Source: Methanobrevibacter sp. (lineage in GTDB: Archaea > Methanobacteriota > Methanobacteria > Methanobacteriales > Methanobacteriaceae). From it: 22,972 nt of DNA. The stretch lies in NCBI GenBank assembly GCA_030539985.1, contig JAUNXD010000004.1:1-22972 (forward strand). Direction: 5' to 3'. Positions 7,061 through 14,129 of the stretch are shown piece after piece. The translations under genes were made by a program, and so were the position numbers. Each line of letters begins with the position of its first letter. The first letter of the stretch is position 1. The notes beneath the pieces are model-generated. The model made no database searches and had not been told where the DNA came from. It saw only the letters and a list, made by a program, of their open reading frames with translations.

Positions 7061-8256
7061 ATATTCCATTTTCACCCCCAGACATAACAGAAACTGAAAT
7101 CGAAGAAGTGATATCTGCATTGAAATCCGGTTGGATTACCACCGGACCCAAAACAAAGGAATTCGAAAAAAAGATTACTGAATACTGCGAAAGCGACAGG
7201 ACAGTCTGTTTGAGTGCGGCAACAACTGCATTGGAGATGACCCTGAGAGTATTGGGCATCGGAAAGGGGGATGAAGTAATCGTACCTGCATATACATATA
7301 CCGCTTCATGCAGCGTGATTTGTCATGTAGGAGCCACTCCCGTAATGGTTGACAGTCAAATTGACAGAGAAGAAATGGATTATTCAAAAATGGCTGAAGC
7401 AATAACCGATAAAACCAAAGCCATAATACCTGTGGACATTGCAGGCATCTTATGTGATTATGATAAAATTTTTGAAGTGATCGATTCCAAAAAAGATTTG
7501 TTTGCTCCTTCAAATGAATTGCAGGAGGCTTTCAATAGAATAATTGTTGTAGCGGACTCTGCTCACGGTTTCGGTGCCATCCGAAACGGCAAAAAGGCAG
7601 GATGCCATGCCGATTTCACCTGTTTTTCATTCCATGCGGTTAAAAACCTCACAACCGCCGAGGGTGGAGCAGTCACATGGAAAGCCCATGACGGCATTGA
7701 CAGCGATAAGTTATATAAGGATTATCAGATTTACTCCCTTCACGGCCAAACCAAGGACGCATTGGAAAAAACCCAAAAGGGGTCATGGGAATACGATATT
7801 CTGCTTCCGGCATACAAATGCAATATGACTGATGTTCAGGCAGGAATAGGTCTTGGACAGTTGAAACGTTATGATGAAATGCTAGAAAGAAGACATGAGA
7901 TTGTCAAAAGGTATGAAAATGCATTTAAGGATACAAGAGTAATCGTTCCAAAGCATACCGGTGAAAATCATGCATCTTCAGGACATCTATACCTGACCCG
8001 ACTTGACGGAGTGAGTTTAAAAGAGCGTAACGAAATCATAGTGAAAATGGAAGAGCGTGGAATAAGCACCAATGTCCATTACAAGCCGCTTCCGTTACTG
8101 ACCGCCTACAAGAACTTGGGATTCAATATAGATGATTATCCGAATGCTTATCATCTGTTTGAAAATGAGATAAGTTTGCCGATTTATTCAACACTGACAG
8201 ATGATGAAGTTGATTATATCACTCGAAACCTCTTGGAAATTTTAAAAAATTATTGA
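7057..8256 (+). CDS. DegT/DnrJ/EryC1/StrS-family PLP aminotransferase (PglE-like)
   Basis: The 399-residue sugar aminotransferase has the family's start (PPDITETEIEEVISALKSGW), SAATTALEMTLR for phosphate binding, VVADSAHGFGA with the PLP-pyridine aspartate D167, and SFHAVKNLTTAEGG with the Schiff-base lysine K196. It overlaps the dehydratase gene by four bases (ATGA) and has its own SD GGAGA at about 7046-7050. The pair mirrors PglF/PglE: dehydration to a 4-keto-6-deoxy sugar, then amination at C4. No PglD-like acetyltransferase follows, so the end product could be an unacetylated 4-amino-4,6-dideoxy sugar, or the third enzyme may be encoded elsewhere. About 25 extra residues near 140-165 separate the two halves of the PLP domain. 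Confidence 0.92.
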   Translation: MNIPFSPPDITETEIEEVISALKSGWITTGPKTKEFEKKITEYCESDRTVCLSAATTALEMTLRVLGIGKGDEVIVPAYTYTASCSVICHVGATPVMVDSQIDREEMDYSKMAEAITDKTKAIIPVDIAGILCDYDKIFEVIDSKKDLFAPSNELQEAFNRIIVVADSAHGFGAIRNGKKAGCHADFTCFSFHAVKNLTTAEGGAVTWKAHDGIDSDKLYKDYQIYSLHGQTKDALEKTQKGSWEYDILLPAYKCNMTDVQAGIGLGQLKRYDEMLERRHEIVKRYENAFKDTRVIVPKHTGENHASSGHLYLTRLDGVSLKERNEIIVKMEERGISTNVHYKPLPLLTAYKNLGFNIDDYPNAYHLFENEISLPIYSTLTDDEVDYITRNLLEILKNY

Positions 8257-8271
8257 AAATTAGCAAATATT

Positions 8272-8279
8272 TTTATAAT
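8272..8279 (+). promoter_or_regulatory. Candidate TATA box for the tfe operon
   Basis: TTTATAAT occurs 15 bases after the previous gene ends and about 60 before the tfe ATG. A second candidate (TTTTATAAA, 8303-8311) is closer to the gene. The choice between them is uncertain. Confidence 0.3.
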
Positions 8280-8340
8280 ACCTAAGATATAATTAATATC
8301 AATTTTATAAATTTTTTTATAAATGTTTAGGGGAAATTAA

Positions 8341-8859
8341 ATGTTAGATGATCCATTAGTAAAGACCTTATTAACCAATGTTGTTGAAGATGAAAGCAAT
8401 TTACCTATTGTTCAGGCATTAATTGACGGTGTTGAAACCGATGAGGAAATTGCAAGTCAAACAGGAATCAAACTGAATATTGTTAGAAAAATTCTTTATA
8501 AACTTTATGATATGGGATTAGCTAGTTACAAAAGAAGTAAAGACCCCGAAACACAATGGTTTACATACACTTGGAAATTTGAAAAAGAAGAGGTTATAAA
8601 CCGCATCAAGAAAGATTCCGAAAACTATTTGAAAATGCTCAATGACGAATTGGAACGTGAAGAAAACAACATGTTCTTTTTATGTCCGCAGGGACATGCA
8701 AGACTTGATTTTAATGATGCTTCAGACTATGAATTTTTATGTCCGTTCTGCGGTGAGGAATTGCAGTTCCAAGACAATGCAGCCAACATAAAACAACTTA
8801 AAGAAGACATCAAAATGGTTGAAAGCAATTTTAAATCATTCAATGAAAAAAATGGATAA
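8341..8859 (+). CDS. tfe: Transcription initiation factor TFE, alpha subunit
   Basis: The 172-residue protein has the two-domain plan of archaeal TFE-alpha. A winged helix occupies about residues 1-85 (EIASQTGIKLNIVRKILYKL, then YKRSKDPETQWFTYTW). A charged linker helix follows (about 86-110), then a zinc ribbon. TFE helps TBP/TFB open promoter DNA and stabilises the open complex. The ribbon is atypical: its first knuckle reads LCPQGHARLDF, with only C115 and a histidine at 119 instead of CxxC, while the second knuckle keeps C134 and C137. A C-x3-H plus CxxC site is plausible. The SD AGGGGA precedes the ATG. The gene heads a three-gene cluster. Confidence 0.93.
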   Translation: MLDDPLVKTLLTNVVEDESNLPIVQALIDGVETDEEIASQTGIKLNIVRKILYKLYDMGLASYKRSKDPETQWFTYTWKFEKEEVINRIKKDSENYLKMLNDELEREENNMFFLCPQGHARLDFNDASDYEFLCPFCGEELQFQDNAANIKQLKEDIKMVESNFKSFNEKNG

Positions 8860-9352
8860 AAAGGAAATTGAATTGCTTGAAAGGGAAAATACTCCCGACA
8901 ATGTAATTCGACATTGCAAAGCGGTTTATAAAAAGGCTATGGAAATAGCCGCTAATTTTGATAATGTTAATGAAGACCTTATACGACAAGGTGCACTATT
9001 ACACGATATCGGAAGGTCAAAAACTCATGGCATCACCCATGCCGTTGAGGGAGTTGAAATTGCCCGAAAATACGGTTATCCCACCGAGGTTTTAAATATA
9101 ATTGAAAGGCATATCGGTGCGGGAATAACACGTGATGAGGCAGTTAAACTCGGACTTCCAGAAAAATCCTATATTCCCCAAACCCTTGAAGAAAAGATTG
9201 TCGCACATGCAGATAATCTTACAAGCGGAAGTGAGGAAGTGGATATTGATTTTGTCGTCAGCAAATGGAAAAGGACAATTGAAGACAGCGACGACAATAT
9301 CGAAAGACTTATACAACTTGATAATGAACTGATTAAAGCTTTTGAGGAATAA
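8852..9352 (+). CDS. HD-domain (HDIG-type) phosphohydrolase
   Basis: From ATG 8852 the protein has 166 residues. It carries the HD metal-binding pattern: H21, then GALLHDIGRSKTHG with H51-D52, H63, ERHIGAG near residue 90, and HADNL near 121. This looks like the archaeal HDIG family annotated as TIGR00295. Such proteins hydrolyse phosphomonoesters or phosphodiesters; the substrate here is unknown. The start overlaps the tfe end by eight bases. An in-frame ATG at 8843 and a TTG at 8819 are alternatives, and none has a clear SD sequence, so translation probably depends on coupling to tfe. Confidence 0.8.
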   Translation: MDKKEIELLERENTPDNVIRHCKAVYKKAMEIAANFDNVNEDLIRQGALLHDIGRSKTHGITHAVEGVEIARKYGYPTEVLNIIERHIGAGITRDEAVKLGLPEKSYIPQTLEEKIVAHADNLTSGSEEVDIDFVVSKWKRTIEDSDDNIERLIQLDNELIKAFEE

Positions 9353-9353
9353 T

Positions 9354-10265
9354 ATGCAGGTGATATGCTCAAGTGAAGAATCTCTATACCGTCCGGAAGC
9401 GGTCAGATGGAGACAGAGAATGGAAATGATGGAACCTTTAGGCGATACTGTTGTTTTATTGCCGTGCAGTATGAAAAAACCATACTCCAATTCCAAATCC
9501 CATCAGAAATTCAGAAAACTGACAAGATCATTTCAGGAACTTATTGTAACTTCCCCATTTGGAATCTGTCCAAGGGAACTTGAAAATACTTTCCCTATTC
9601 AATCCTATGATGTGAGCACCACAGGATCATGGTCAAGTGATGAGGTTGAAGAAAGCGGAAAATTGATTGCCAAATATTGTAAAGGCAAAAAAATTGTTGC
9701 AAACCTTGCGGGAGGTTATCTGGAATCTTTAGAATCCCATGTTGATGATTTCATCAATGTCTGTGCTGATGAAAGACCCACTTCACCTGATTCACTTTAC
9801 AACCTGAGGATGGAACTAAAAAATCATCAGAGAGTTAGCAGACGAGAAAAGACCCTCCATGAACTCAAATCAATCGCCAAATACCAGTTTGGTGAAAATG
9901 CAGACAAATTCATTCCAGACAATGTTAAGACAAAAGGGATGTACCATAAAAGAATTTTATCAAACGGCACACAATTGGCTCTGTTAAATAAGGATTATGG
10001 ATTATTCAGATTGAATTTGGCAGGTGGAGAAATACTGAAGGATTTGGGAATCCATATTGTCAATATTGATTTTGACCTTGAGACAAATACTGTTTTTGCA
10101 CCTGGAATTGAAAAGGCAGACCATAAAATCATTCCTAATGATGAAGTGGTTGTTGTGCGTGACGACACTGTTGTTGGGGTCGGCAAGGCAGTCATGACCG
10201 GTCGTGAAATGGAAGAATGCCGCAACGGCATTGGCGTTAAATTGAAACATCGATTAAAAAAATAA
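9354..10265 (+). CDS. ArcS-like archaeosine synthase core (catalytic motif plus PUA), without the TGT-like N-terminal domain
   Basis: From ATG 9354 (GAGG about 7 bases upstream) the protein has 303 residues. It contains LLPCSMKKPYSNSKSH (about residues 35-50), matching the ArcS amidinotransferase motif PC-x3-KPYS-x-S-x-SH. A DUF5591-like core follows, then a C-terminal PUA RNA-binding domain (from about residue 225, with VFAPGIEKADHKIIPNDEVVVV). ArcS converts preQ0 at position 15 of archaeal tRNA towards archaeosine. Full-length ArcS usually also has an N-terminal TGT-like domain, which is missing here, so this is a shortened or split form or a paralogue. It follows the HD gene after a single base, within the tfe cluster. 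Confidence 0.82.
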   Translation: MQVICSSEESLYRPEAVRWRQRMEMMEPLGDTVVLLPCSMKKPYSNSKSHQKFRKLTRSFQELIVTSPFGICPRELENTFPIQSYDVSTTGSWSSDEVEESGKLIAKYCKGKKIVANLAGGYLESLESHVDDFINVCADERPTSPDSLYNLRMELKNHQRVSRREKTLHELKSIAKYQFGENADKFIPDNVKTKGMYHKRILSNGTQLALLNKDYGLFRLNLAGGEILKDLGIHIVNIDFDLETNTVFAPGIEKADHKIIPNDEVVVVRDDTVVGVGKAVMTGREMEECRNGIGVKLKHRLKK

Positions 10266-10270
10266 CAAGT

Positions 10271-10278
10271 TTTATAAA
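10271..10278 (+). promoter_or_regulatory. Candidate TATA box for the MIP18-family gene
   Basis: TTTATAAA (in AAGTTTTATAAATATC) lies six bases past the previous stop codon and about 48 before the next ATG. It predicts a short leader containing the SD AGGAGA. Confidence 0.4.
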
Positions 10279-10325
10279 TATCATTAAAAATAATTATAAT
10301 AAGAAAATTTATTAGGAGATACAAA

Positions 10326-10610
10326 ATGTCAGAAGAATTAGTAAACGAAATTAAAGATGCAATTACTCCAATTAATGACCCTCACATGGGAATCAGTATT
10401 GTTGAAATGGGCATTGTCCAAAATATTACCGTAGATGGTGATCAAGCTGAAATTACCCTTAAACCAACTAATCCTGGTTGTATGAGTATAACCCGTATCG
10501 CTGCTGATGCTAAAATCAGAGCTGAAGGTGTCGAAGGTATTGAAAAAGCAATCATTACCGTTGAAGGACATGCTATGGCAGATTCCATTAACGAAATGAT
10601 TAATAGATAA
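10326..10610 (+). CDS. MIP18/DUF59-family Fe-S cluster assembly protein
   Basis: The 94-residue protein is a single MIP18-like (DUF59) domain. It has INDPHMGISIVEMGIV (residues 16-31), the counterpart of the family's DPE-L-G-L-V segment, and LKPTNPGCMSITRIAADAK with the conserved reactive cysteine C52. Family members (SufT, PaaD, the domain in CIA2) assist Fe-S cluster delivery to target proteins, which suits a methanogen rich in Fe-S enzymes. The start has AGGAGA six bases upstream. The gene seems monocistronic: a TATA candidate lies upstream and T6 tracts follow directly. Confidence 0.88.
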   Translation: MSEELVNEIKDAITPINDPHMGISIVEMGIVQNITVDGDQAEITLKPTNPGCMSITRIAADAKIRAEGVEGIEKAIITVEGHAMADSINEMINR

Positions 10611-10624
10611 TTTTTTAATTTTTT
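10611..10624 (+). terminator. Two T6 tracts after the MIP18-family gene
   Basis: The stop codon is followed directly by TTTTTTAATTTTTT. There is no hairpin. This looks like an archaeal oligo-T terminator ahead of the tRNA promoter. Confidence 0.45.
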
Positions 10625-10651
10625 GATGAAATTGGCCATATAACCAAAAGG

Positions 10652-10659
10652 TTTATATA
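10652..10659 (+). promoter_or_regulatory. TATA box of the tRNA-Ile gene
   Basis: ACCAAAAGGTTTATATATGG contains a BRE-like purine stretch followed by TTTATATA. Initiation is predicted near 10682, about 32 bases before the mature tRNA 5' end. Confidence 0.65.
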
Positions 10660-10713
10660 TGGTGTATTAATATAAGTATAAGTGTTGACAGTTACCTGTC
10701 ACACAAATTTCAT

Positions 10714-10788
10714 AGGCTAGTGGCACAGCTTGGTTAGCGCGCTCGGCTGATAACCGGGAGGTCATGGGTTCGAATCCCATCTAGCCTA
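10714..10788 (+). tRNA. tRNA-Ile (anticodon GAT)
   Basis: The 75-base sequence folds as a cloverleaf. The acceptor arms are AGGCTAG (10714-10720) and CTAGCCT (10781-10787), with discriminator A. The anticodon stem is CTCGG/CCGGG around the loop CTGATAA (anticodon GAT). The T arm is ATGGG-TTCGAAT-CCCAT. The D arm GCAC/GCGC has one A-C mismatch. The GGTTA of the D loop and TTCGAAT are standard. CCA is not encoded, and no intron is present. The A1-U72 first pair is acceptable for isoleucine. Confidence 0.97.
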
Positions 10789-10798
10789 CTCTTAACTA

Positions 10799-10813
10799 TT
10801 TTTGAAGATTTTT
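10799..10813 (+). terminator. T-rich terminator after tRNA-Ile
   Basis: Ten bases past the tRNA the sequence reads TTTTTGAAGATTTTT, two T5 tracts without a hairpin. This is typical of oligo-T termination after archaeal tRNA genes. Confidence 0.45.
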
Positions 10814-10851
10814 AATTTTACATGACAATTTTTTCGTTGATTTTCACAAAA

Positions 10852-10860
10852 GATATATAT
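10852..10860 (+). promoter_or_regulatory. TATA box of the ACT-domain regulator gene
   Basis: AAAAGATATATATTTC contains GATATATAT at these positions. Initiation is predicted at about 10883. That makes a TTG start at 10881 unlikely and supports the ATG at 10902. Confidence 0.5.
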
Positions 10861-10867
10861 TTCATTC

Positions 10868-10896
10868 TACAAAAAGTAACTTGAATGTACAAAAAG
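10868..10896 (+). promoter_or_regulatory. Paired ACAAAAAG motif, possible operator
   Basis: TACAAAAAGTAAC (10868-10880) is followed exactly 20 bases later by TACAAAAAGTTGG, so two ACAAAAAG cores lie on the same face of the helix across the predicted start site. The same 13-mer occurs ahead of cdc48. Operator function is inferred from position and repetition only. Confidence 0.3.
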
Positions 10897-10901
10897 TTGG
10901 A

Positions 10902-11417
10902 ATGGTGATTAAAATTTGGGAAAAGGTAAACGAGAAATTCAAAAAATACCCTGCAAGACTGAGAGTTGCAGAAAAAATGATCGAACTTGGACTTTCATTA
11001 AACCAAGACGGCAAGATTTATTGTGGAAACTTAAAGATAAGTGATAAGGCACTGGCAACCGCTGCAGAAGTTGACAGACGTGCCATAAAATCAACAATAG
11101 AAGTAATCAAAGGAGATGAAGAACTATACAATCTGTTTAACAATATCGTACCTGCCGGAACTCTTCTAAAAAACATTGCCAAAAACCTTAAGCTTGGAGT
11201 GATTGAAATTGAGGTCGGGTCTGAAAGCGAAGGTATATTGGCAAGTACAAGCAATCTGATTTCAAAAAAAGGAATAAGTATCAGACAAGCTTATGCTGAA
11301 GATACGGAACTTCAGGAAAATCCAATACTTACAATAATTACTGAAAAACCGGTGAATGGTGATTTAATAAATGAATTTTTAAAAATAAAAGGAGTTACAA
11401 GAGTTTCAATCTATTGA
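10902..11417 (+). CDS. Predicted amino-acid metabolism regulator with HTH and ACT domains (COG2150-like)
   Basis: From ATG 10902 the protein has 171 residues. The N-terminal half (KYPARLRVAEKMIELGLSL, then ISDKALATAAEVDRRAIKST) looks like a helix-turn-helix module. The C-terminal half (IEIEVGSESEGILASTSNLI to the end) has the ACT-domain pattern that binds small ligands, often amino acids. This resembles the archaeal COG2150 proteins called regulators of amino acid metabolism; their targets are not established. An in-frame TTG at 10881 lies at or before the predicted transcription start, so the later ATG is preferred. The 3' end overlaps the convergent hypC by 12 bases. Its promoter carries a repeated ACAAAAAG motif, so autoregulation is possible. 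Confidence 0.75.
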   Translation: MVIKIWEKVNEKFKKYPARLRVAEKMIELGLSLNQDGKIYCGNLKISDKALATAAEVDRRAIKSTIEVIKGDEELYNLFNNIVPAGTLLKNIAKNLKLGVIEIEVGSESEGILASTSNLISKKGISIRQAYAEDTELQENPILTIITEKPVNGDLINEFLKIKGVTRVSIY

Positions 11418-11687
11418 TTGAAGAAATTCCTCTCTTGCTTTTTCCATTTCCATGTCTTCTTCTTCAAGAAAATCCAAAAGTTCTTCCCAAGCATCTAAAG
11501 ATTCTTTAGCCGCTTCTTCACTTAATTTTTCAATTGCATAACCGGCGTGGATTAAAACATAATCCCCCACTTCAACTTCAGGTAAAAGGTCTAACTTTGC
11601 TTGCTGTTTTGCCCCACCAAAGTCGGCAACCAACAAATTGTCTTCCCTATTAATTTCAATAACATGAGCAGGTGCTGCAATACACAT
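11406..11687 (-). CDS. hypC: Hydrogenase maturation chaperone HypC/HupF
   Basis: The 93-residue protein starts MCIAAPAHVIEI, with the invariant Cys2 that HypC uses to carry the Fe(CN)2CO fragment with HypD and to hold the hydrogenase large subunit. The OB-fold core continues through VGDYVLIHAGYAIEKL. The acidic, helical tail (residues about 60-93, rich in Glu) is typical in composition but a little long. In this organism the targets would be F420-reducing, MvhADG-type or Eha/Ehb-type [NiFe] hydrogenases. GGAGATGG lies upstream of the ATG. The gene diverges from the flavoprotein gene and is isolated from other hyp genes in this window. Confidence 0.93.
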   Translation of the reverse strand: MCIAAPAHVIEINREDNLLVADFGGAKQQAKLDLLPEVEVGDYVLIHAGYAIEKLSEEAAKESLDAWEELLDFLEEEDMEMEKAREEFLQSID

Positions 11688-11738
11688 AACTATCCATCTC
11701 CAAAATAATTTTATATTAATAATATTAAATGTTAGTAT

Positions 11739-11746
11739 TATATAAA
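11739..11746 (-). promoter_or_regulatory. TATA box between hypC and the flavoprotein gene
   Basis: The minus strand reads AGTTTTATATAATA, giving TTTATATA about 52 bases before the hypC ATG and a short leader containing the SD sequence. Read on the plus strand, the same A/T block lies 22-29 bases before the ATG at 11768, so one site may serve both divergent genes. Confidence 0.45.
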
Positions 11747-11767
11747 ACTATCTAAAATGGTGTAAAA

Positions 11768-13069
11768 ATGAAAAATATTGTTATCGGATCAGGCCCTGCA
11801 GGAAGATTAGGCTCCCTTGAACTTGGAAAATTAGGAGAAGAAGTTACTTTAATTGAAAAAAATCATATTGCCGGAACATGCTTGAATGAAGGGTGCATGG
11901 TTGTTTGTGCACTAACCGACATTACAAAATTCATCGATTCCAACAATAGGTTCAACCATTACGGTTTCATCAAAAGCCAGCTTGACATTTCCTATGAAAA
12001 AATCGTTGAAAAAATTACTGAAACCCAAATCAAGCTAAGGCAGCTAAACCAGATGGAAAACGAAAGTTTCGGAAACAACATAATCTATGGTGAGGCAAGC
12101 ATTGAAGAGGGAGAAGTTAAGGTAAACGGCGAAAGCTTTGAATACGACAACCTGCTGATTGCAACCGGGGCACGCCCATTTATCCCAGATATTCCTGGAA
12201 GTGAACACGGATTAACCAACAAGGACATATTAAAGTTGGATGATGTTCCTGACAAGCTAAATATCATTGGAGGAGGAATAATCGCCTGTGAAATTGCCAA
12301 TATATACTCCACCCTCGGAAGTGAAGTCAATATCATTGCAAGAAGCCAGATTCTAAAGGAAATCAGTGCTAACACCAAAGAATATGTCCTGAAACATATC
12401 CTGAATGATATCAATGTCATTGAAAACACCAACGTTAAAGAAGTGTCTGAAAACAAGGTTTTAACAGACAGTGATGAGGAGCTTGAAGGAATTCCGTTCT
12501 TTGCAACCGGAAGAACACCTAACAGCGAGATTGCAAAAGGAATTGTTGAGCTGAACCATGATAATACCATCAAGGTTAATGAAATGATGAAAACCAGTGC
12601 AGATAATATATATGCTGCCGGAGATGTTACCGGAGGATATCAGCTGACACCGGTAGCCAGAATGGAGGGCATCACAGCTGCAAGGAATATGGCAAACTAT
12701 TCAAATAAAGTAAGCTACAACTGCATTCCTCAAACATTGAGTTTGAACATGGAAGTGAGTTTTGTTGAAAATGAAAAATCAGAGTGCAGTGAAGATGACA
12801 AAAAAACAATAGCATTTCCAGGAATTGGAGGACCCGGCGCATTTTGGAATATCCTGACCGGAGACACAGGATATAGTGAAGTGGAATTCGACAAAAACAA
12901 AAATAAAATAAACCGAATCAATCATATCTCCCCATCATCAGTGAGCGATGTGGCCTACCTGTCCTATCTGATGAGAATGGATTATGATTTGGAGGACTAC
13001 GGAGAATTTTTGGAAATTCACCCGTCAACCGACACAAATTATAAAATAATAAAAACAATGTGGTTATAA
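11768..13069 (+). CDS. Dihydrolipoamide dehydrogenase-like FAD/NAD(P) disulfide oxidoreductase
   Basis: The 433-residue class-I flavoprotein disulfide reductase has FAD motif IGSGPAG at 6-12 and redox-active cysteines C38 and C43 in GTCLNEGCMVVC. TGARP lies at 133-137, the NAD(P) motif IIGGGIIACEIA at 166-177, and a second FAD segment is YAAGDVTGGYQLTPVA. The end is unusual: where the family has HPT-x-x-E, this protein has HPSTDTN (H418) without the catalytic-base glutamate, and the C-terminal domain is short. The IPSK after the second cysteine is replaced by MVVC. Methanogens lack pyruvate dehydrogenase, so lipoamide is an unlikely substrate; a low-molecular thiol or another disulfide is an inference. 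SD GGTG lies five bases before the ATG. Confidence 0.8.
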   Translation: MKNIVIGSGPAGRLGSLELGKLGEEVTLIEKNHIAGTCLNEGCMVVCALTDITKFIDSNNRFNHYGFIKSQLDISYEKIVEKITETQIKLRQLNQMENESFGNNIIYGEASIEEGEVKVNGESFEYDNLLIATGARPFIPDIPGSEHGLTNKDILKLDDVPDKLNIIGGGIIACEIANIYSTLGSEVNIIARSQILKEISANTKEYVLKHILNDINVIENTNVKEVSENKVLTDSDEELEGIPFFATGRTPNSEIAKGIVELNHDNTIKVNEMMKTSADNIYAAGDVTGGYQLTPVARMEGITAARNMANYSNKVSYNCIPQTLSLNMEVSFVENEKSECSEDDKKTIAFPGIGGPGAFWNILTGDTGYSEVEFDKNKNKINRINHISPSSVSDVAYLSYLMRMDYDLEDYGEFLEIHPSTDTNYKIIKTMWL

Positions 13070-13075
13070 TACCAC
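13060..13075. terminator. Small hairpin at a convergent gene junction
   Basis: GTGGT (13060-13064) and ACCAC (13071-13075) pair around TATAAT. The hairpin joins the ends of the flavoprotein gene (stop 13067-13069) and the MurG-like gene (stop 13075-13077). T-rich tracts follow on both strands (T7 on plus, T5 on minus). A two-way terminator is plausible, but the stem is short. Confidence 0.35.
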
Positions 13076-14124
13076 TATTTCACTTTTTTTAAAATGTCTT
13101 CCGCCAGATCGTCAGCGGCATCCATGCACTGCTGACCATAGACCAAAGCCTTTTCCTGCATGGCATCATAGTTTTTGAATGCCTCTTCAATGCTTTCACA
13201 GACATCCTCAACTTCAGATTCAATCATTGCACCCTTAAAAACACCCGCCATGTTCTGATACCTTCCCCATTTTACACGAGCCAGGGCAACGATAGGCTTT
13301 CCGTTGGTAAATGCCTCTTCAAGTGAAACCCCATCATCTGTCAGGACAGTCAAATCAGCGAATTTAAATAAATGATTAATCCAATCGATATAACCTACAT
13401 AAACAACTTTTTCCTCATCAATTAACTCACCGTACTCCTCTTTGAGCGGCAGTCCCACCAAAACAAGGTTATATTCATCGGTTTTATCGGCAACTATATT
13501 TATTGCATCAGCCATGCCCTTGAAAATTGATGAACCTGATGAAAATACAATAGTCTTTTTATTTTCATCGAAATTGGAATATTCCTTTAGTTTTTGAAGT
13601 GCAACAGCCTCATCCCCATCCCCCATATTTTCAGCAAGAGGATAGAATGCCTTGGCAGTGTTTTTCGGAAGCTGCTCCCATCTGAACATATTAAGTTCCG
13701 GGAGAATATAACACTGGTTGAATTTCGGACAGACCTTTGAGTCCAATGGAGTGGAAATCAGTGAAAAAGTAGGTTTTCTTGCAACCTTACCTCCAAGGGA
13801 TGCAACAATGGCTCCACCACCCAAAACACCAACTACAAAATCAACGTTTAATTTTTTAATGAGTTTTCTTGCTTTGAAAGTTGCGGTGAATAGCTTGACT
13901 CCACCTTTTATGGCGGAGAGTTTTGTGGCTGAATGGCCTCCCGCATGAGGAACTGATATCCTGTGCCATTCATATCCGTTTTTTTCAAATAAAGAACCGT
14001 GAGCAGATGCATCAAGAGCAATTTCACATTCAACACCTTTCCTTTCAAGTGCCCTCATTGCATTTAAAGCAGTCATTGCGTCACCGCCCAAACCTCTTCC
14101 GGTGACTATAAATAAGCATTTCAT
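13075..14124 (-). CDS. MurG-like glycosyltransferase, probably in pseudomurein synthesis
   Basis: From ATG 14124 the protein has 349 residues with a GT-B fold like MurG, the enzyme that adds GlcNAc to lipid I. It shows a glycine-rich N-terminal loop (CLFIVTGRGLGGDAMTA), a middle GVLGGGAIVASLGGK resembling the MurG acceptor region, and a C-terminal donor-site segment TDDGVSLEEAFTNGKPIVAL. It lies five bases behind the MraY-like gene, so the two probably act in series. In a pseudomurein-walled methanogen the likely product is a lipid-linked disaccharide precursor; this role is inferred. A GTG at 14133 is in frame, but it lies within the GGTGTGAT ribosome-binding region, so the ATG is preferred. 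Confidence 0.78.
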   Translation of the reverse strand: MKCLFIVTGRGLGGDAMTALNAMRALERKGVECEIALDASAHGSLFEKNGYEWHRISVPHAGGHSATKLSAIKGGVKLFTATFKARKLIKKLNVDFVVGVLGGGAIVASLGGKVARKPTFSLISTPLDSKVCPKFNQCYILPELNMFRWEQLPKNTAKAFYPLAENMGDGDEAVALQKLKEYSNFDENKKTIVFSSGSSIFKGMADAINIVADKTDEYNLVLVGLPLKEEYGELIDEEKVVYVGYIDWINHLFKFADLTVLTDDGVSLEEAFTNGKPIVALARVKWGRYQNMAGVFKGAMIESEVEDVCESIEEAFKNYDAMQEKALVYGQQCMDAADDLAEDILKKVK

Positions 14125-14129
14125 AAAAA

